Shown here: positions 1 through 11,109 of the stretch, piece after piece
How positions within the stretch are numbered: the stretch's first letter is position 1
Layout: each line of letters begins with the position of its first letter
Source: Roridomyces roridus
Lineage: Eukaryota; Basidiomycota; Agaricomycetes; Agaricales; Mycenaceae
NCBI GenBank assembly: GCA_029378245.1
Contig: JARKIF010000013.1
Coordinates: 1,054,001 to 1,118,000, forward strand
Direction: 5' to 3'
Length of the DNA stretch: 64,000 nucleotides
The notes under the pieces: model-generated
What the model was told of the DNA's origin: nothing
Database searches by the model: none
Seen by the model: the letters and a program-made list of their open reading frames with translations, nothing else
Program-made: the position numbers and the translations under genes

Positions 1-790
1 CGTAGGAAGTGCAGTTGTAGTCTCAGGGCCAGACTGTAGTATCACTGACGAACAAATAGTGATACAGTGCCGTTGTAGCAGATCTCTCTCTCGCAGAATC
101 CTCCGGATTGAGAGGCAGTGATGTGGCATGGTGCTGGTTGCCGGAAGAGAGATGGTCGTCACGGTTTGCGCGCAAACTGCGCAGGGAACCGGGATTACTG
201 GGGCTCTTGGATTATTCAAACATTTTCGCAATTCAGATCGTCGCCACTGCTAGTGGGTTCGGCGTCTGTTCAAACGTTCAAAGATTAGCCCAATCCGCGA
301 AAAATTCTCGGGATGGTGGAGAGACGGTGCTTCCGGAATCCGTTGGGAATACTTAGCGAGCAATTCAAACGACTGGTGCTCAGCACACACTGAGTCCAAC
401 AACCCCAGTTATGTAGATGCACAATTCATTAACTTCAAAGAGACTATAGACATCCAAAGCGAAGCAAAATGTTTTCATATTGTTCGGACGACTGGAGATT
501 TCTGGTCTGCTCGACGGGGAAAAACTACCATTGGCCAAGGTTATGAATGACACACTTAGGGAACTGAACCTGTGCGCGCGACCAGAGCTGCCCATAAGCT
601 GCCGTAAGGAGACTGTGGTGTTGAATGTGACGACAATTTTTTATTCCGAGGCACTCTGGCATACGAGTCTGGTACACGCTTGTATGGCCCATGTTGCGGG
701 AGTTCCAAAGGGTTCGACTGGCATGTAAACTACTTAGCTAGTGTATTCTCGTCAAACTTTCTCCCGAGTGTAGCAAGCAAATATATATGG
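1..790. other. Gene-poor flank with short dispersed repeats
   Basis: No convincing gene is seen. A segment at about 490-620 (beginning GAGATTTCTGGTCTGCTC) recurs at about 2065-2190, and GCGCGCAAACTGCGCAGG near 165 recurs near 9207. These look like duplicated flanks of the secreted-peptide genes rather than coding sequence. Confidence 0.4.
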
Positions 791-799
791 GGATCTGCA

Positions 800-1460
800 A
801 ACGAACTCGGAGTCGAACCTGCGCATTTGGACTGTCGCCGCCCGGTAGTCACAGGCGGAGATCCTGTCTACGTGCTAGAGCCTACAAAAGAAGCAATTCC
901 GCGCCGTTGAACCAGATTGAACCCCGGCAGTCGAGGCCACATCCGACTGTCAATGGAGAGCTCAAGCGGAAGTCCGATCAAGGTTCAGTGCTACTCAGGG
1001 CTCTGTCGAAGGCACTACAAACCCCGCGCGAAGTTGCTGACATGGTTAAAAGGGATACATGTCTGTGTCTATGACTCGCGGTTTCCCGAAAACAAGGGCA
1101 ACAATATATCATTTACTATGCATCCCCCCATTGAACACCGGCTTCAGAGCTGCAGAGGCCCGGGCTCATTTGAGTATTCGAATATTCCCGCGTCGCTGTG
1201 CGACAAAATACTGGTCGTGGCGTTCATGAATCATGGTTGGAAATTCGGAATGTTGGCCCGGGCAGCTATTGGCAGGATGTTTATAGAAGTGGGTGTGCGG
1301 TGGTGCCTAAACGGGACTCGCAACGCCGCAGATCGAGTTCAAACAAGTATGGGGATCTTGGTCTCCGCATACATCAATCGTCGGTAGCTCGGGTTCCGCG
1401 GCCAAAGTCGATGACTGTTCGATTAAATATACTTTCCGAGTATCGAGCCAACCTCACTGA
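800..1460 (+). repeat. Upstream flank duplicated at 5130-5400
   Basis: Sequence upstream of the decayed peptide gene at 1534 matches, with gaps, the sequence upstream of its relative at 5474. Shared stretches include CATTTGGACTGTC, GTCACAGGCGG and CTCACTGATATAAAGCAGC. This indicates that the gene was duplicated with its promoter and that the two copies have since diverged. No other gene is seen in this segment. Confidence 0.55.
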
Positions 1461-1470
1461 TATAAAGCAG
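1461..1470 (+). promoter_or_regulatory. TATA box of peptide-family gene (1534)
   Basis: TATAAAGCAG lies about 70 bases before the ATG, in the context CTCACTGATATAAAGCAGC. The same motif precedes the other family members. Confidence 0.6.
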
Positions 1471-1533
1471 CAGCGGCCGAACGATCCTTCACCCAAGTTA
1501 CCACGAAAACCTTCGAACCCAATACAAACCAAC

Positions 1534-1726
1534 ATGCATTTCAACCTCATCCTCAGTTCCATCATCGCTCTAGCGGTGACTATTGCTGCTGCTACACCCG
1601 TGGTCAGTACTGCACTGTTCATATTCAAATTATCGGTCAATGAACTGAACCACTTTGCAGGCTGAGCCCAAGGGCAGCCTAGACGCGCGAGTTGAGCTGG
1701 GGGCCCCGCCCGCGCCCGCGTGGTGA
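1534..1726 (+). pseudogene. Decayed copy of Kex2-type secreted peptide gene
   Basis: Exon 1 (1534-1602) encodes a 23-residue signal peptide beginning MHFNLIL and ending AAATPV, like the intact family members. A GT-AG intron follows and exon 2 resumes at 1661 with AEPKGSLD, the usual leader. The reading frame then runs into low-complexity GC-rich sequence (GAPPAPAW) and stops at 1726. The cysteine core and the KR site are missing. Just downstream (about 1721-1768) the trace GGTGAAGGATGCGACC, which would encode GEGCD in another frame, survives out of frame, followed by the family's conserved 3' sequence. I read it as a pseudogene; a secreted 43-residue product without the core remains possible. 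Confidence 0.65.
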
Positions 1727-2199
1727 AGGATGCGACCTAACAAGGGCTTCGATTATCAGATTTCCCAGTGTGTTGCGGGAGTCTGTATATATTAATACTT
1801 CTTCTCAAACAATTTTGCGACTTGACCCGGTCACCTCGTGACATGATGATAACGAAGAAACTGCAGCCGCTCGAGTACGATGTATACACATACCCCAGAG
1901 GCACGTCCGTGCACCCGCCCAAAAGTGGCGCACAACCCTGTGTGGAGGTATTACACGTCAGCTCTTGAGGGATAGAAACGCCTGGATGTCCGTGGCCAAG
2001 TGAGGGAGCTCGTCGCGAGAGGATCCCGAGAGCGGGATCGGTGGGAGAACACGGGAATGTGATTCAACCTTTGAGATTTCTGGTCTGCTCGACGGGGAAA
2101 AAAACAGCAATCAACCCAGTTATGAATCACACACACTGGGAATTGGACCTGTGCGCGCGCGCCGCGGAGAGCTGGGCCTAAGCAGTGCCAGTGCCCAAT

Positions 2200-2980
2200 C
2201 TTTTTTGGCAAATTAGCGCCGACTCGGCCGGATCTGGCCTGACAAGGCGGCCAGCCTTACGGGAGGCTGATATCCTTGAGGAATTCCGAATCAGCCTTTG
2301 ATAGGCAGACGATGGTCAGACGCTGATCAGGCTCGTCAGACCTCTTCAGGTCTGAGGGCCTTGTCAGGCATGATAAGGGCTTATTGGGCCTGACTGGTAG
2401 AGCAAATTTGAAAGGGATAAAAGAAAAAAATCTTATTGCTGTTCGGAGTCTTCATTTCTCAACTGAGAGACTGATCTCACGGTTGTGTTCAATGCGTTAC
2501 TTGCCACTTGACCGATTCGAACGACCTACCTTACGGGAATCTATTTAATTAAACTAAGAGCACTGGACTACGCGCAATGGGAGCCCACTGCAACATGTTC
2601 CATACATGTTGCAACTCAACTTTTTTTCTTTCTGCACCCATCCACATCTCAGGCTAAACGGCATATTTCTGTCGCGCTCTTTCGTTGCTACATGGCTCAC
2701 AGAGCTAAGGTTAAGTAATCTTAAAGTGCCGCACAGAGACCTGTCCCTTCTGGCGTTGCGGGCGAGCCGCGGGATCATGAAGCCTTTGATCCGGTGCAGT
2801 GCCACTTACGGCACTTGGCCAGCACGACCATCGACCCTAGCTTCCGTCCTGCGCTATCCCTCGGGTCCCAAGCCGCGATACGCCGTGTACATGCGCTTCC
2901 GCATCGTTCCCTGCTATCGCTGCTGCAGTTGGCTGAGGTCTAGACACTTCACATGGCCGAGACGATCGGATTGGAAGGAG
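2200..2980. other. No gene seen; short inverted motifs
   Basis: The segment at 2210-2400 is rich in repeated GCCTGAC, GTCAGAC and AGGCTGAT motifs in both orientations, resembling a decayed non-autonomous element. Related motifs recur near 4740-4930. No open reading frame looks coding. Confidence 0.3.
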
Positions 2981-2997
2981 GACAATGAGGGACCTAT

Positions 2998-3860
2998 CTA
3001 TGTCTCACTACCAGGTCCGTCGTTCCCGTCGAGCTCCCCGCCATCCCTCTCTTGCGCCCCGCCGGTCTCGCTGCCCCCGCTCCCGGTGTTTCCTCCGTCA
3101 CTTTGACGTCCGGTCTCCTCGTTCTCGTTCTCTTCCTCGTCCTCCTCAATTCGCTCCCCCTGCAACAGCGATGCGACCGCTTCTTGAAGAGTTTTTGCCG
3201 AGGTCCCAGCTCCCATGACGCCACCGAGACTCGTTTCCGTGTGCGGGAACAACTCCTCGTCCCACGCGCGGAAGATCTCGACGGTGTTACGCATACGAGC
3301 CCTGAGCCCGTTCGTCAAATAGAACATGAGAGCCTCGTGCTCGTCCCTCCATTCTGAGCCCGTTTGCTCGCCTTTATCCTTCAATTGTGTGTCCGCAGAG
3401 AGGGCCCACAGAGTCTAGAGGTTCGTCAGCCGGGACAGCATCACATCAGTATTGACTCACAACGATAGCAGCGTTGGCCACCAATCCCAGCGTGGTGTGG
3501 GTGATGTGCTGAATGTCTTTCATCACCGGGCCCGACGTGGCGCTGGCCGCGCCCCGCCAAGGCAATAGCTTTCTGCCGCCCATACAGAATGGCGGCGGCG
3601 ACCTAGAACGAGGTGAGATCGGATTCCCAAGCAACAGAGCGTACAACTTACGTGCATAGGCAATTTGTTCTTCAAGAAGGTGTCGCGATTGAGCGTATCC
3701 GACGTCTGAGTGGAGTACCGCGGCGTCGAGTGCACTGTATTCGAGTTTCCCCTTGGCATTTCGTTTAGCCCCAATAAATTCCGCCCATCCAGCGCGGCAC
3801 GCGGCGAACACCTCCAAACGATTTGAAACACGTAGATTTCCGCACGAGATGAGGAGCAAG
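2998..3860 (-). pseudogene. Decayed gene of unknown repeat-associated family
   Basis: On the minus strand, three coding-looking blocks appear in order. The first contains GKLEYSALDAAVLHSDVGYA, ending at a plausible donor. The second contains GPVMKDIQHITHTTLGLVAN. The third contains MFYLTNGLRARMRNTVEIFR and WDEELFPHTETSLGG, followed by an acidic tail (EEDEEENENEE). The first two cannot be joined in one frame: a frameshift lies near the GC-rich stretch at about 3540-3560. No start codon is evident. I recognise the type only as a hypothetical protein family; its function is unknown. Confidence 0.4.
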
Positions 3861-4700
3861 AAGCTGTTGCTCGAACTCGTCTCCTGGTGGATGAATTCAA
3901 TGCACAGCTGGCAAAGCAGCGCGACAACGATGGAGATGCGGATGCAAAGACGCGGGAGGAAGCGGCACAGTTCCAGGGCGGAGGTACTGGTCGCCTCGTC
4001 CCGAAGTCAAAGCTTCCACCGGCGAGCGATGATAACCACTGGATCTTTGGCTCTCCGTGGCACCACGGTGACTCTCGCAGCCACGGGGTTGGTCATGCGG
4101 CGGGAAACTCTGTCTTTCGCGACTTCGATCCACGGCTTCGTAATTTTCTCCACGAACAATTCCCCCTCGAGTTCCTGACCTACGAAGACACAATTGAGGT
4201 GGGAGCATCAAATATTCCATGTGTTCACGATTTTTCACCCTCGTCGATAGATTGAGGTCTTCCGTTGTGTGTCCATGTCACTTTTCAGTCAAGGAACGAC
4301 TGGACTAGTTGCGAGGACATCCTTCGCTGCAAGGACAACTGGTATCACAGCGGTCCCCGTCGGGACTGCGTTCTTTTCAATTGCGACCAACCGGGCCTGG
4401 CTGTTGCCCGCCTCCGCGTGCTCAGCCTTCCCTCAAAACGGGTGGTGGACCTTGCTGTCGTTCAAGAGATGAAACGCAGCAACTGACGTCCGTGCACTTC
4501 GTGGGATGGATGTTTCATCTTCTCTCAGAAGGCTGACTTTTTCTTCTCATGGACTACGTCATTCGGGGTGCTTTGCTTGCCCCCGTTCGCCCGCACCCAT
4601 CATTCGCTCGGAGGCGAACCTTCATTTGGAAGTAGTCGATGGAGATATGTTCCTACGTTGCCTCAATGTCGAGAAACATGTATGCTATTGAATGAATACA
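3836..4700 (+). pseudogene. Remnant of transposon-associated ORF
   Basis: The plus strand carries an interrupted reading. Blocks include RTRLLVDEFNAQLAKQ, FRDFDPRLRNFLHEQFP with LTYEDTIEV, DWTSCEDILRCKDNWY, RDCVLFNCDQPGLAVARLR with PSKRVVDLAVVQEM, and a final GDMFLR. The order and motifs resemble the C-terminal part of large ORFs that, from memory, are dispersed in Agaricomycete genomes and associated with KDZ/CxC-type elements. Frame changes between blocks (near 4200-4270 and 4490-4600) and the absence of an upstream transposase core indicate a fossil. Assignment is by motif memory only. Confidence 0.4.
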
Positions 4701-5400
4701 TCAGATTAGGGACCCGACCCCAATTGCATGAATATTGCATGATTGGCCCTTATAGCCGTCTGACCACCGTCTGACCCGACTCTGATTACCCCTTAGGGAA
4801 AGGCCACAGAGCTACTCAAGGAGGCCTGTCCAACTATGAAGGCGGTGCATCATTACCCTTATTCTGCCTGACTGACCTGATATGCGATTGTCTGGCCAAT
4901 GTCAGACATGTTCAGCGTCTGATATAACTGTAAGGGCTTATTTGGAGAAAAATAAATTTGCGACTGGACCAGGCTGTCGCCAAACGAGACAGTGGTGTTG
5001 ACAAATTTTGATTGCCTGACATTGGCCTGACACTCCGGAAAGCAAATACATGTGACAGCTCGAACGCCGAGATCTAGAAACGAACTGGGGAGCCCGTCTG
5101 ATGGCAAATTCCGGGTTCCTCCAAGTCCCCTGCTCATTTGGACTGTCACCGCCCGCGGCCGTCCGGGACTCAGGTCACAGGCGGGGATCCCGTCTGCGTG
5201 CTCGAGCAGACAAATGTTCCGCCATTGAACCGGTTGAGTCCCCGGAATCGCCGAGAGAAGACAAGCGGAAGTCCGATTGACTCATCCCACCGGATAGCCG
5301 CCCCCTCGCTGCCTTGCCCATGCGGGGATATCTCCCTCTGTGTATTACTACGCAGCGCTTGATTAGAGATACTTTCCAAATAGCGAATGAACCTCACTGA

Positions 5401-5410
5401 TATAAAGCAG
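5401..5410 (+). promoter_or_regulatory. TATA box of peptide-family gene (5474)
   Basis: TATAAAGCAG lies 64 bases before the ATG and is followed by GCGATGGAACGA, a block also present upstream of the family copies near 8450 and 41900 on the minus strand. Confidence 0.65.
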
Positions 5411-5473
5411 CAGCGATGGAACGATATTTCTCTCAAGCTACCAACAAAGCCTTCGAGCCCAGTACAAACCACC

Positions 5474-5765
5474 ATGCGTTTCAACCTCATCTTCAGTTCC
5501 ATCATCGCTTTGGTGGCAGTGACTCTTGCTGCCGCCACGCCCGTGGTCAGTACTACACTGTTTGCATTGTCAATGAGCTGAATCACTTTGCAGGCTCAAA
5601 CCAAGGGCAGCCTCGATTTGAGAGTTACAGGTTCCATCGTCAAGTGAGTACTTGCGCTAGTTCTTCTGCGCTCCGTCGCCTCTTCGTCTGGAAATCTCGT
5701 ACTCATGTTGATTTTTTAGGTGTGTCGATGAAGGATGCGAGCAGGACGACGCGCCAGGGTGGTGA
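5474..5765 (+). CDS. Small secreted single-core peptide, Kex2-peptide family (possibly decaying)
   Basis: Three exons (5474-5545, 5594-5643, 5720-5765) give about 55 residues: a 24-residue signal peptide ending AAATPV, the leader AQTKGSLDLRV, and a C-terminal CVDEGCEQDDAPGW. Both introns sit at the same positions and phases as in the intact members. The core keeps the C-x4-C spacing but lacks the Lys-Arg immediately before it (only Lys remains). A second core-like unit, GGEGCDHNSGF, lies just after the stop but one base out of frame, so an ancestral two-unit precursor seems to have been frameshifted. The 3' sequence matches other family members. It may still produce a short secreted peptide, or be on its way to a pseudogene. 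Confidence 0.55.
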
Positions 5766-5865
5766 AGGATGCGACCATAACAGCGGCTTCAAATATCAGA
5801 TTTCCTAGTGTATTTCGGAAGCCTGTGTATATTAATACTTATTCTGAAATCTTTTGGCCACTTGA

Positions 5866-7500
5866 GCTTCCACATCCAAATTCCTCATTGCACAACAATT
5901 GACCAAGCAAAGCCAACATTGAACGGTGAAGCATAACCAACCAAGATTAAGTATCTTCTCAGGGTACACGATCAGGATGCTCTTGCACAACGTTGCTGGT
6001 TTGAGGCCACGATACACGAGCAGAATCTCGAGGATCACCCACGGACGATAAAGACAAGTCGAGCAACATGAGGGTGTGGGTGACCATCCAGGCGGAATAT
6101 GGCAGTGCCGGGTGAATCGTGATGCATTGCTGCGCCGTCTCGGGCCTCGAGCTCGGAAAGTGTGGCTCTGATCGGCCGGCGTCTTTCGGATTCTCGGCCA
6201 ATGGGCCTCGATGCGATTGCGTGTTGGGCGGCGGTGTTGCAGGGCGCGGGGTTCAATCAGGCTGGCGAGATTAAGCCGCAGCTTCCGATACAAAGGGACG
6301 ACGAAAGCTTGAGACCAAAGGGGCTTGCGGTCCATCATACCGAGCGGATGGTGTTGCCGTTTTTCGTGTGAGGAAGTGTGAGCGACGGATCGAGGGACGG
6401 CTGGCGAGGAAAATAATAGTATACACACCGTCAAGTCGTTCTTGATGGGGTACGAGAAAGCAAATAATAGTGGAGGGTTACATAGATGCGCGCCACCCGA
6501 CGATGTCGATGCCAAAGCCAATTCAGCCTGGGAGTCGAATACTTACATTCTTCGACAACGCACTTTCCACGAGGATCGCTAACGCCACTCAACTCGAAGA
6601 TCCTGGGCGTGCTTAGCGTGCCCGCAGCTTAGGGCCAGGATTGCGTTCTTGGCGTCTGCTGCTGAAATTCGGCCGGGCCTGAAATAATTCACGACTCGTC
6701 GACCTTGATGTACTCCACATCCATAGCAGATACCAGTCCGTACTGCTTGAGGAACAGGCAGAAAGGCACACACGAGGAACTCCCTGCTGAACCCAGTGTG
6801 ACACCCGCCATTCGAACACGTCGGAGTTTGTCGAGCGTCGGGACGATGTAGTGTAGTCAGAGCAGACTCTAGTGGGAGGAATCTTGGAAGCAGAGTCCCG
6901 ACCTTCAGAAGACTGACTAACTGACATACGCATGGTAGGACAAGGAACCGTTGGGCCGTCGCGTCGTACGTCGCCCCCAGGTGCTTGATGTTGGCGGGAG
7001 TAGGTTGAGAATTTGCGCTCGCGCTCTATTAACACATGAAATTGTGTGAGCGGTGCCGGTGAACATCGATGCAGGTGAGGGATTACCCCTTCCTGACGGC
7101 AGTGAACTCACTGAGCGTTTCGAGGATGTCATTTTCGACTGCCCCTAAATGATGTAACATTCGAGGCCAGCGCCTAGGTCTGAGGAAAACGTCTGGCTCC
7201 GCGCGTACTGGAGATATACGCCAAAGCTGATGGCCGCTTGGGGCGATTCAAGAGTTACGAGTCACGACAGACGAGCCGTGACTCGGATCGACGAGCCGGA
7301 GAACTTTAGCTTGTGGGGGCGGTGTTGAATTTCAGGCTGTGCGGTTCGAGGCTAGAGTGATTGTAACCGAATTGCGGGGATGAACCGTGGTCAGGATGTG
7401 AGGAAAGCGGCTCTATATGCGCCAGTGGTGTCGGGGGACGCGTCATTGTTGACAACCTGCGGCCTGCCAGCGTCAACAATGCTCTAGAGGTGTCGATGTT
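5866..7500. other. No supported gene; possible coding debris on minus strand
   Basis: Minus-strand readings between 6000 and 6380 and between 6580 and 7140 have patchy coding character but cannot be joined into a gene with sensible splice sites. I do not assign a product. Confidence 0.3.
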
Positions 7501-7550
7501 TGAATGATTAACAAAAAGATGGAGAGCCGGAGCAGGAAAGGGCCGTGGTG

Positions 7551-7572
7551 GAGAGAGAGAGAGAGAGAGAGA
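7551..7572. repeat. (GA)n microsatellite
   Basis: Eleven uninterrupted GA dinucleotides, followed by TGAACG. Confidence 0.9.
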
Positions 7573-7814
7573 TGAACGTAAGGAGCAAGCACAAATGGGG
7601 ACGGAACAAACATGTACAATGACACTAATCAATTATTGTTCCCTACCCGTTGAGGTTGGTTTCATAACGATCCAATTTTCGCATTCTTGGGAGTTTTCAC
7701 ATTGCGCAATTCAACCAAATGCTTTGAGAACGTATCAATTTATACAGACTTCCGAAACACACTAGCAAATCTGATGTATCCAGAGACGTAAGTTTGAATT
7801 CACACGGTTTGAAA

Positions 7815-8127
7815 CTAGTCGTCATTGTGGTCACACCCCCCGCCGAGGCACTCGGGAAGAAGCCTTTTCTTGGAATCATTGTGGTCGCAGCCCTGGCCGA
7901 CGCACTCGGGCAAGGTCCGCTTCGAGTCGTTGTGGTCGCAGCCCCCACCGAGGCACTCGGGCAAGGCCCGCTTGGACTCGTTGTGGTCACAACCCCCGCC
8001 GAGGCACTCCGGCAGAAGCCTTTTCTTGGAATCATTATGGTCGCATCCCTGGCCAACGCACTCGGGCAAAGTCCGCTTCGAGTCGTTGTGGTCGCAGCCC
8101 TCACCGAGGCACTCGGGCAAATTGCGC
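7815..8127 (-). repeat. Six in-frame tandem coding repeats, 51-54 bp period
   Basis: Exon 3 of the peptide precursor is almost entirely a tandem repeat. Units 1, 3 and 4 are followed by KR (51 bp period) and units 2 and 5 by KKR (54 bp). Units 2-3 and 5-6 resemble each other as pairs, indicating duplication of a two- or three-unit block. Confidence 0.85.
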
Positions 8128-8349
8128 CTAAGATTCAAGATGAACACAGGAATTCGCTCAGTAGTGAGTTCTCACTTGGCGGCGGCAACTGTATCAACGC
8201 GGATGTCGAGCCTGCCCTTGAGTTGAGCCTGTGTGTGGTTCAGTTCATTGACCAATAATTTGAATGTAGCAGTCGCTGACCACGGGTGTAGCAGCAACGA
8301 GAGCCACCGCCAAAGCGACGATGAAACCGAGGACGAGGTTGAAACGCAT
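7815..8349 (-). CDS. Kex2-processed repeat peptide precursor, six units (LPEC type)
   Basis: Three exons (8281-8349, 8176-8228, 7815-8127) encode 144 residues. Exon 1 is a 23-residue signal peptide (starts MRFNLVL, ends VAATPV). Exon 2 is a leader starting AQLKGRLD and ending in Lys, completed across the second intron to Lys-Arg. Exon 3 holds six 15-residue units: NLPECLGEGCDHNDS, TLPECVGQGCDHNDS, LLPECLGGGCDHNES, ALPECLGGGCDHNDS, TLPECVGQGCDHNDS and LLPECLGGGCDHNDD. Units are separated by KR or KKR, classic kexin (Kex2) sites, and the last ends at the stop. Each unit has two cysteines spaced C-x4-C, suggesting a disulfide loop or another crosslink. The most likely product is a set of near-identical 15-mers secreted after cleavage. 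The biological role is unknown. No homologue of a peptide-modifying enzyme (UstYa/DUF3328 type) was recognised nearby. Confidence 0.88.
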
Positions 8350-8446
8350 GTTGGATTGGAATTATCTCGAGGGGTTCACTGGCAAGTATGTAGCTTGTAT
8401 GAAGTCGGGAGAAAGGAGGACTGGTGAAAGTCGTTCCATCGTCGCT

Positions 8447-8454
8447 GTTTTATA
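8447..8454 (-). promoter_or_regulatory. TATA box of six-unit peptide gene
   Basis: TATAAAAC on the minus strand lies about 100 bases before the ATG and is followed by a GATGGAACGA block, matching the family promoter. Further upstream, a GCATCAATCCCGT block is shared with the promoter copy near 41980. Confidence 0.65.
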
Positions 8455-8559
8455 TCATACGGTTCTGTTCACTCGATAGTAAGTTAGCTTACTTGCAAAG
8501 TATTTTGGATCCAGCGCCCATGGATGGATGGCCCCAAAACCCGACGCGTCAACGGGATT

Positions 8560-10990
8560 GATGCAATTCAGCTGTACGAGCGCTGAACGTTGAACTACAT
8601 ATTACAATTATCAATTGATTCTATTCCAGAACTGATGCTACATACGGACTACTTGAATGCATCATAGATGTTCTTCTCTAATAAGTCTTCAATCTGCGGT
8701 GTTCCGAGACACTCCCATACCCACTTTTGCCATCTTTCTGATTCCCACCTTGTGCCCGCAGCCCGTCATTGGCCAGTAGCAGCCAGCTAAACCGCTATTA
8801 CTATTGGCATAAGTATTGCTGCTTCTTTTATTCACCGACCAGAAGCTTGGGGTTCATGACCAGAAGTACATACCATGCAGAGCTCCTATAGCTAGTATAC
8901 CCACCTTCAAGTTTGTATATTTTTAAACCCACAGGTCGATCCGCTGCCATGGCCATGTGTGCCAGAACTTTGCGACCATGTGGCTCTCAGGCCAGTCAGT
9001 ATTAGCGGTGACATACGCCGTTGAACCTGACTACATAGGACTGCCGCATACGTTCCCTGAGCCCTCGCCTGGTGCGGGCAGTTCAATCGCGGGAACTCAC
9101 TTCTTTCGTCCTTGGGCAACAGCGAGCAGCCTTTACAAAATCAATACACATATGACAAGCCCGTCTGTAACTTCGTACCTGGAGCGTCAGCAAGCGACAG
9201 TCTAACTGCGCGCAAACTGCGCAGGGAACCGGTAGCTGGATCAGATCAATTGACTCGGGTTCCATGGATCATTTCATGGCCAATGCCTGACCTCACTGTG
9301 CAACCTGGAACACATGAAAATCATGTGCCTTAGTACCCCCCAATTCATGGCGGGATCGCATGAATATCAACGGCACGAACCCTAAAATCACCCGCCTTTC
9401 AGTGAAGTGCCCAAACTCAATTCATGTGTATTTTCGACGTTTTCATGTGCCTTTTTCATGTTATCTCGACATGAAAATGGCTGGCAAACAGGTGAGTCCA
9501 ATTTGAGTCAGGCTGGATGATACTGAATACTATTATCGTGGTACTGACTTTCAAATGCAAGGAACATGAATTTCAAAAGATATGTAGGTGATACAGAACA
9601 GCTTGCTACCAGCACCCGCCCCGCTTGCCTCCGCTTTCGTCCGCCAGAAACGAAATGAGTCGAAAACTTTGCCACGGCTGCGATTCATACTAATTAGCAT
9701 CCTCGAGCCGCAGACATCAAAAGAACATACCTCAAGTTGCGAATAGCGGAAGAGGAAAGTCTCATGGAGAGGGAGGGATTGCGGGTGCATGGGTGAGAGC
9801 AGTAGAGGGTGGGGTACGCACTAGATATGAGGAGTGAGCTGTCGGCGACTCGGCGTTTCAATTGCTGGCCACCATGTTCGTATCGGGTCAGAAGGGAGAC
9901 AATAGAGCGAGGTCAACGACGCACCCGATGCACCCTGGCCTCTTCAGCGAGTTGCAATATCAAGAACTTGAGCCGTACGCCCAGTTGCGAGTGCCACGGC
10001 CGGCTAGAAATGCAAGCCTGCAGATGGCTTCGAGGTCGGACTTGGTCCTACAGCCTACAGGTGTCGTGAGCGTCCGGAAATGATCGCGAGCTCCGTATTT
10101 TCATACAGTATGGTCCATTGGGACTCCTGGGGGAAAGCAGAGGGAAGATGCGGCGGGGGCGGAAGGGAGATGAGCGTTGGGAGGAAGAAGTGGAGCGCCG
10201 TGACAGGCATGACACCACTGACCTCATCCGCAGCACCCGCTCCACACACCGAATATTCGCCCTTCTCAAGTCCGTCTCCGTGCAAATATCCCACTGTGAA
10301 ACGACGTGGTCGTCGAGGGATATCCGGACGGGTATTGGTTGATTGAAGAACACCCTAGCTCCATCAATGTTCATTTATAGCTTTCTCTTTGATTTTCATG
10401 CCTTCTCCCATGATTTCAGCTCCACTAGTTCAGCGGATTGTTCCTGAAATTCACTGACGAGGCCATCATTTCGTCCAGGAGGTGCAGTAAGTAGAAATCA
10501 CTGAATAATGCCTCAATGACCCAAGACACATATTTTGTTCATTTCAGGCCACAGGCCCTGATTTTGCTTGTTCATGGTACGGCGACATGACATTCATGCG
10601 CCGATGTTTTCACAGTGCCTATTCCCCTACCGTCCAAGTGTGGTACCGTTGGCTTAAGGTTTCAAGTCTCGCTGGGTTTGGCGGGGCAGCCGGGGCTGCT
10701 GATGCCTTCTAAGTAATCGACTAGCGCTCCATGTGTATGATGGGAAGGTTTTTTCCCCATGACTCGGGAGGTAGCATGCACTTCAGTGTCAAACTACTCC
10801 AGAATTGGCCAAGTTGAGATCATGTGAATTGCCTATGTATCTCTGGGCATTAGTTGGAAATTTCCTCAAGGGTATGAACCGGAATCCCAGTTCAAACTCC
10901 CTGGCCTGCCAGTGACTAAAAGAAGTTGAATGGTGGGATTTCGGCTGTAAGTTGTGAAAATTAAGAGTGTAGTGCTGGGATGAGGAAAAA
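8560..10990. other. Gene-poor interval
   Basis: No gene is supported. The stretch 9240-9480 is unusually rich in CATG and TTCATG words. ORFs here lack coding character and splice context. Confidence 0.4.
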
Positions 10991-11000
10991 CAAAAGCATT

Positions 11001-11106
11001 TGATTGGAGTGGGATTCGAACCCACGCCCGTGAAGACCAGAAAGTAGGTGCATCTAAGAGATGCTGGTCCTGAATCTGGCGCCTTAGACCACTCGGCCAT
11101 CCAACC
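11001..11106 (-). tRNA. tRNA-Leu (CAG) with intron
   Basis: The minus strand folds as a class II tRNA. The acceptor GGTTGGA pairs with TCCAATC (one G-U), with discriminator A at 11001. The D-arm region is GGCCGAGTGGTCTAAGGC, the anticodon stem CCAGA/TCTGG, and the loop TTCAGG is interrupted after position 37 by an intron of about 26 bases. A leucine-type variable arm follows, then the T-arm GTGGG-TTCGAAT-CCCAC. The anticodon is CAG. An ORF over this region on the same strand is a shadow of the tRNA. Confidence 0.93.
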
Positions 11107-11109
11107 TGT

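Noticed and set aside
7815..8349. CRISPR-like or minisatellite interpretation of the 51-54 bp repeats
   Set aside because: The repeats are in frame with a signal peptide and KR sites, and differences preserve the peptide pattern, so they are coding.
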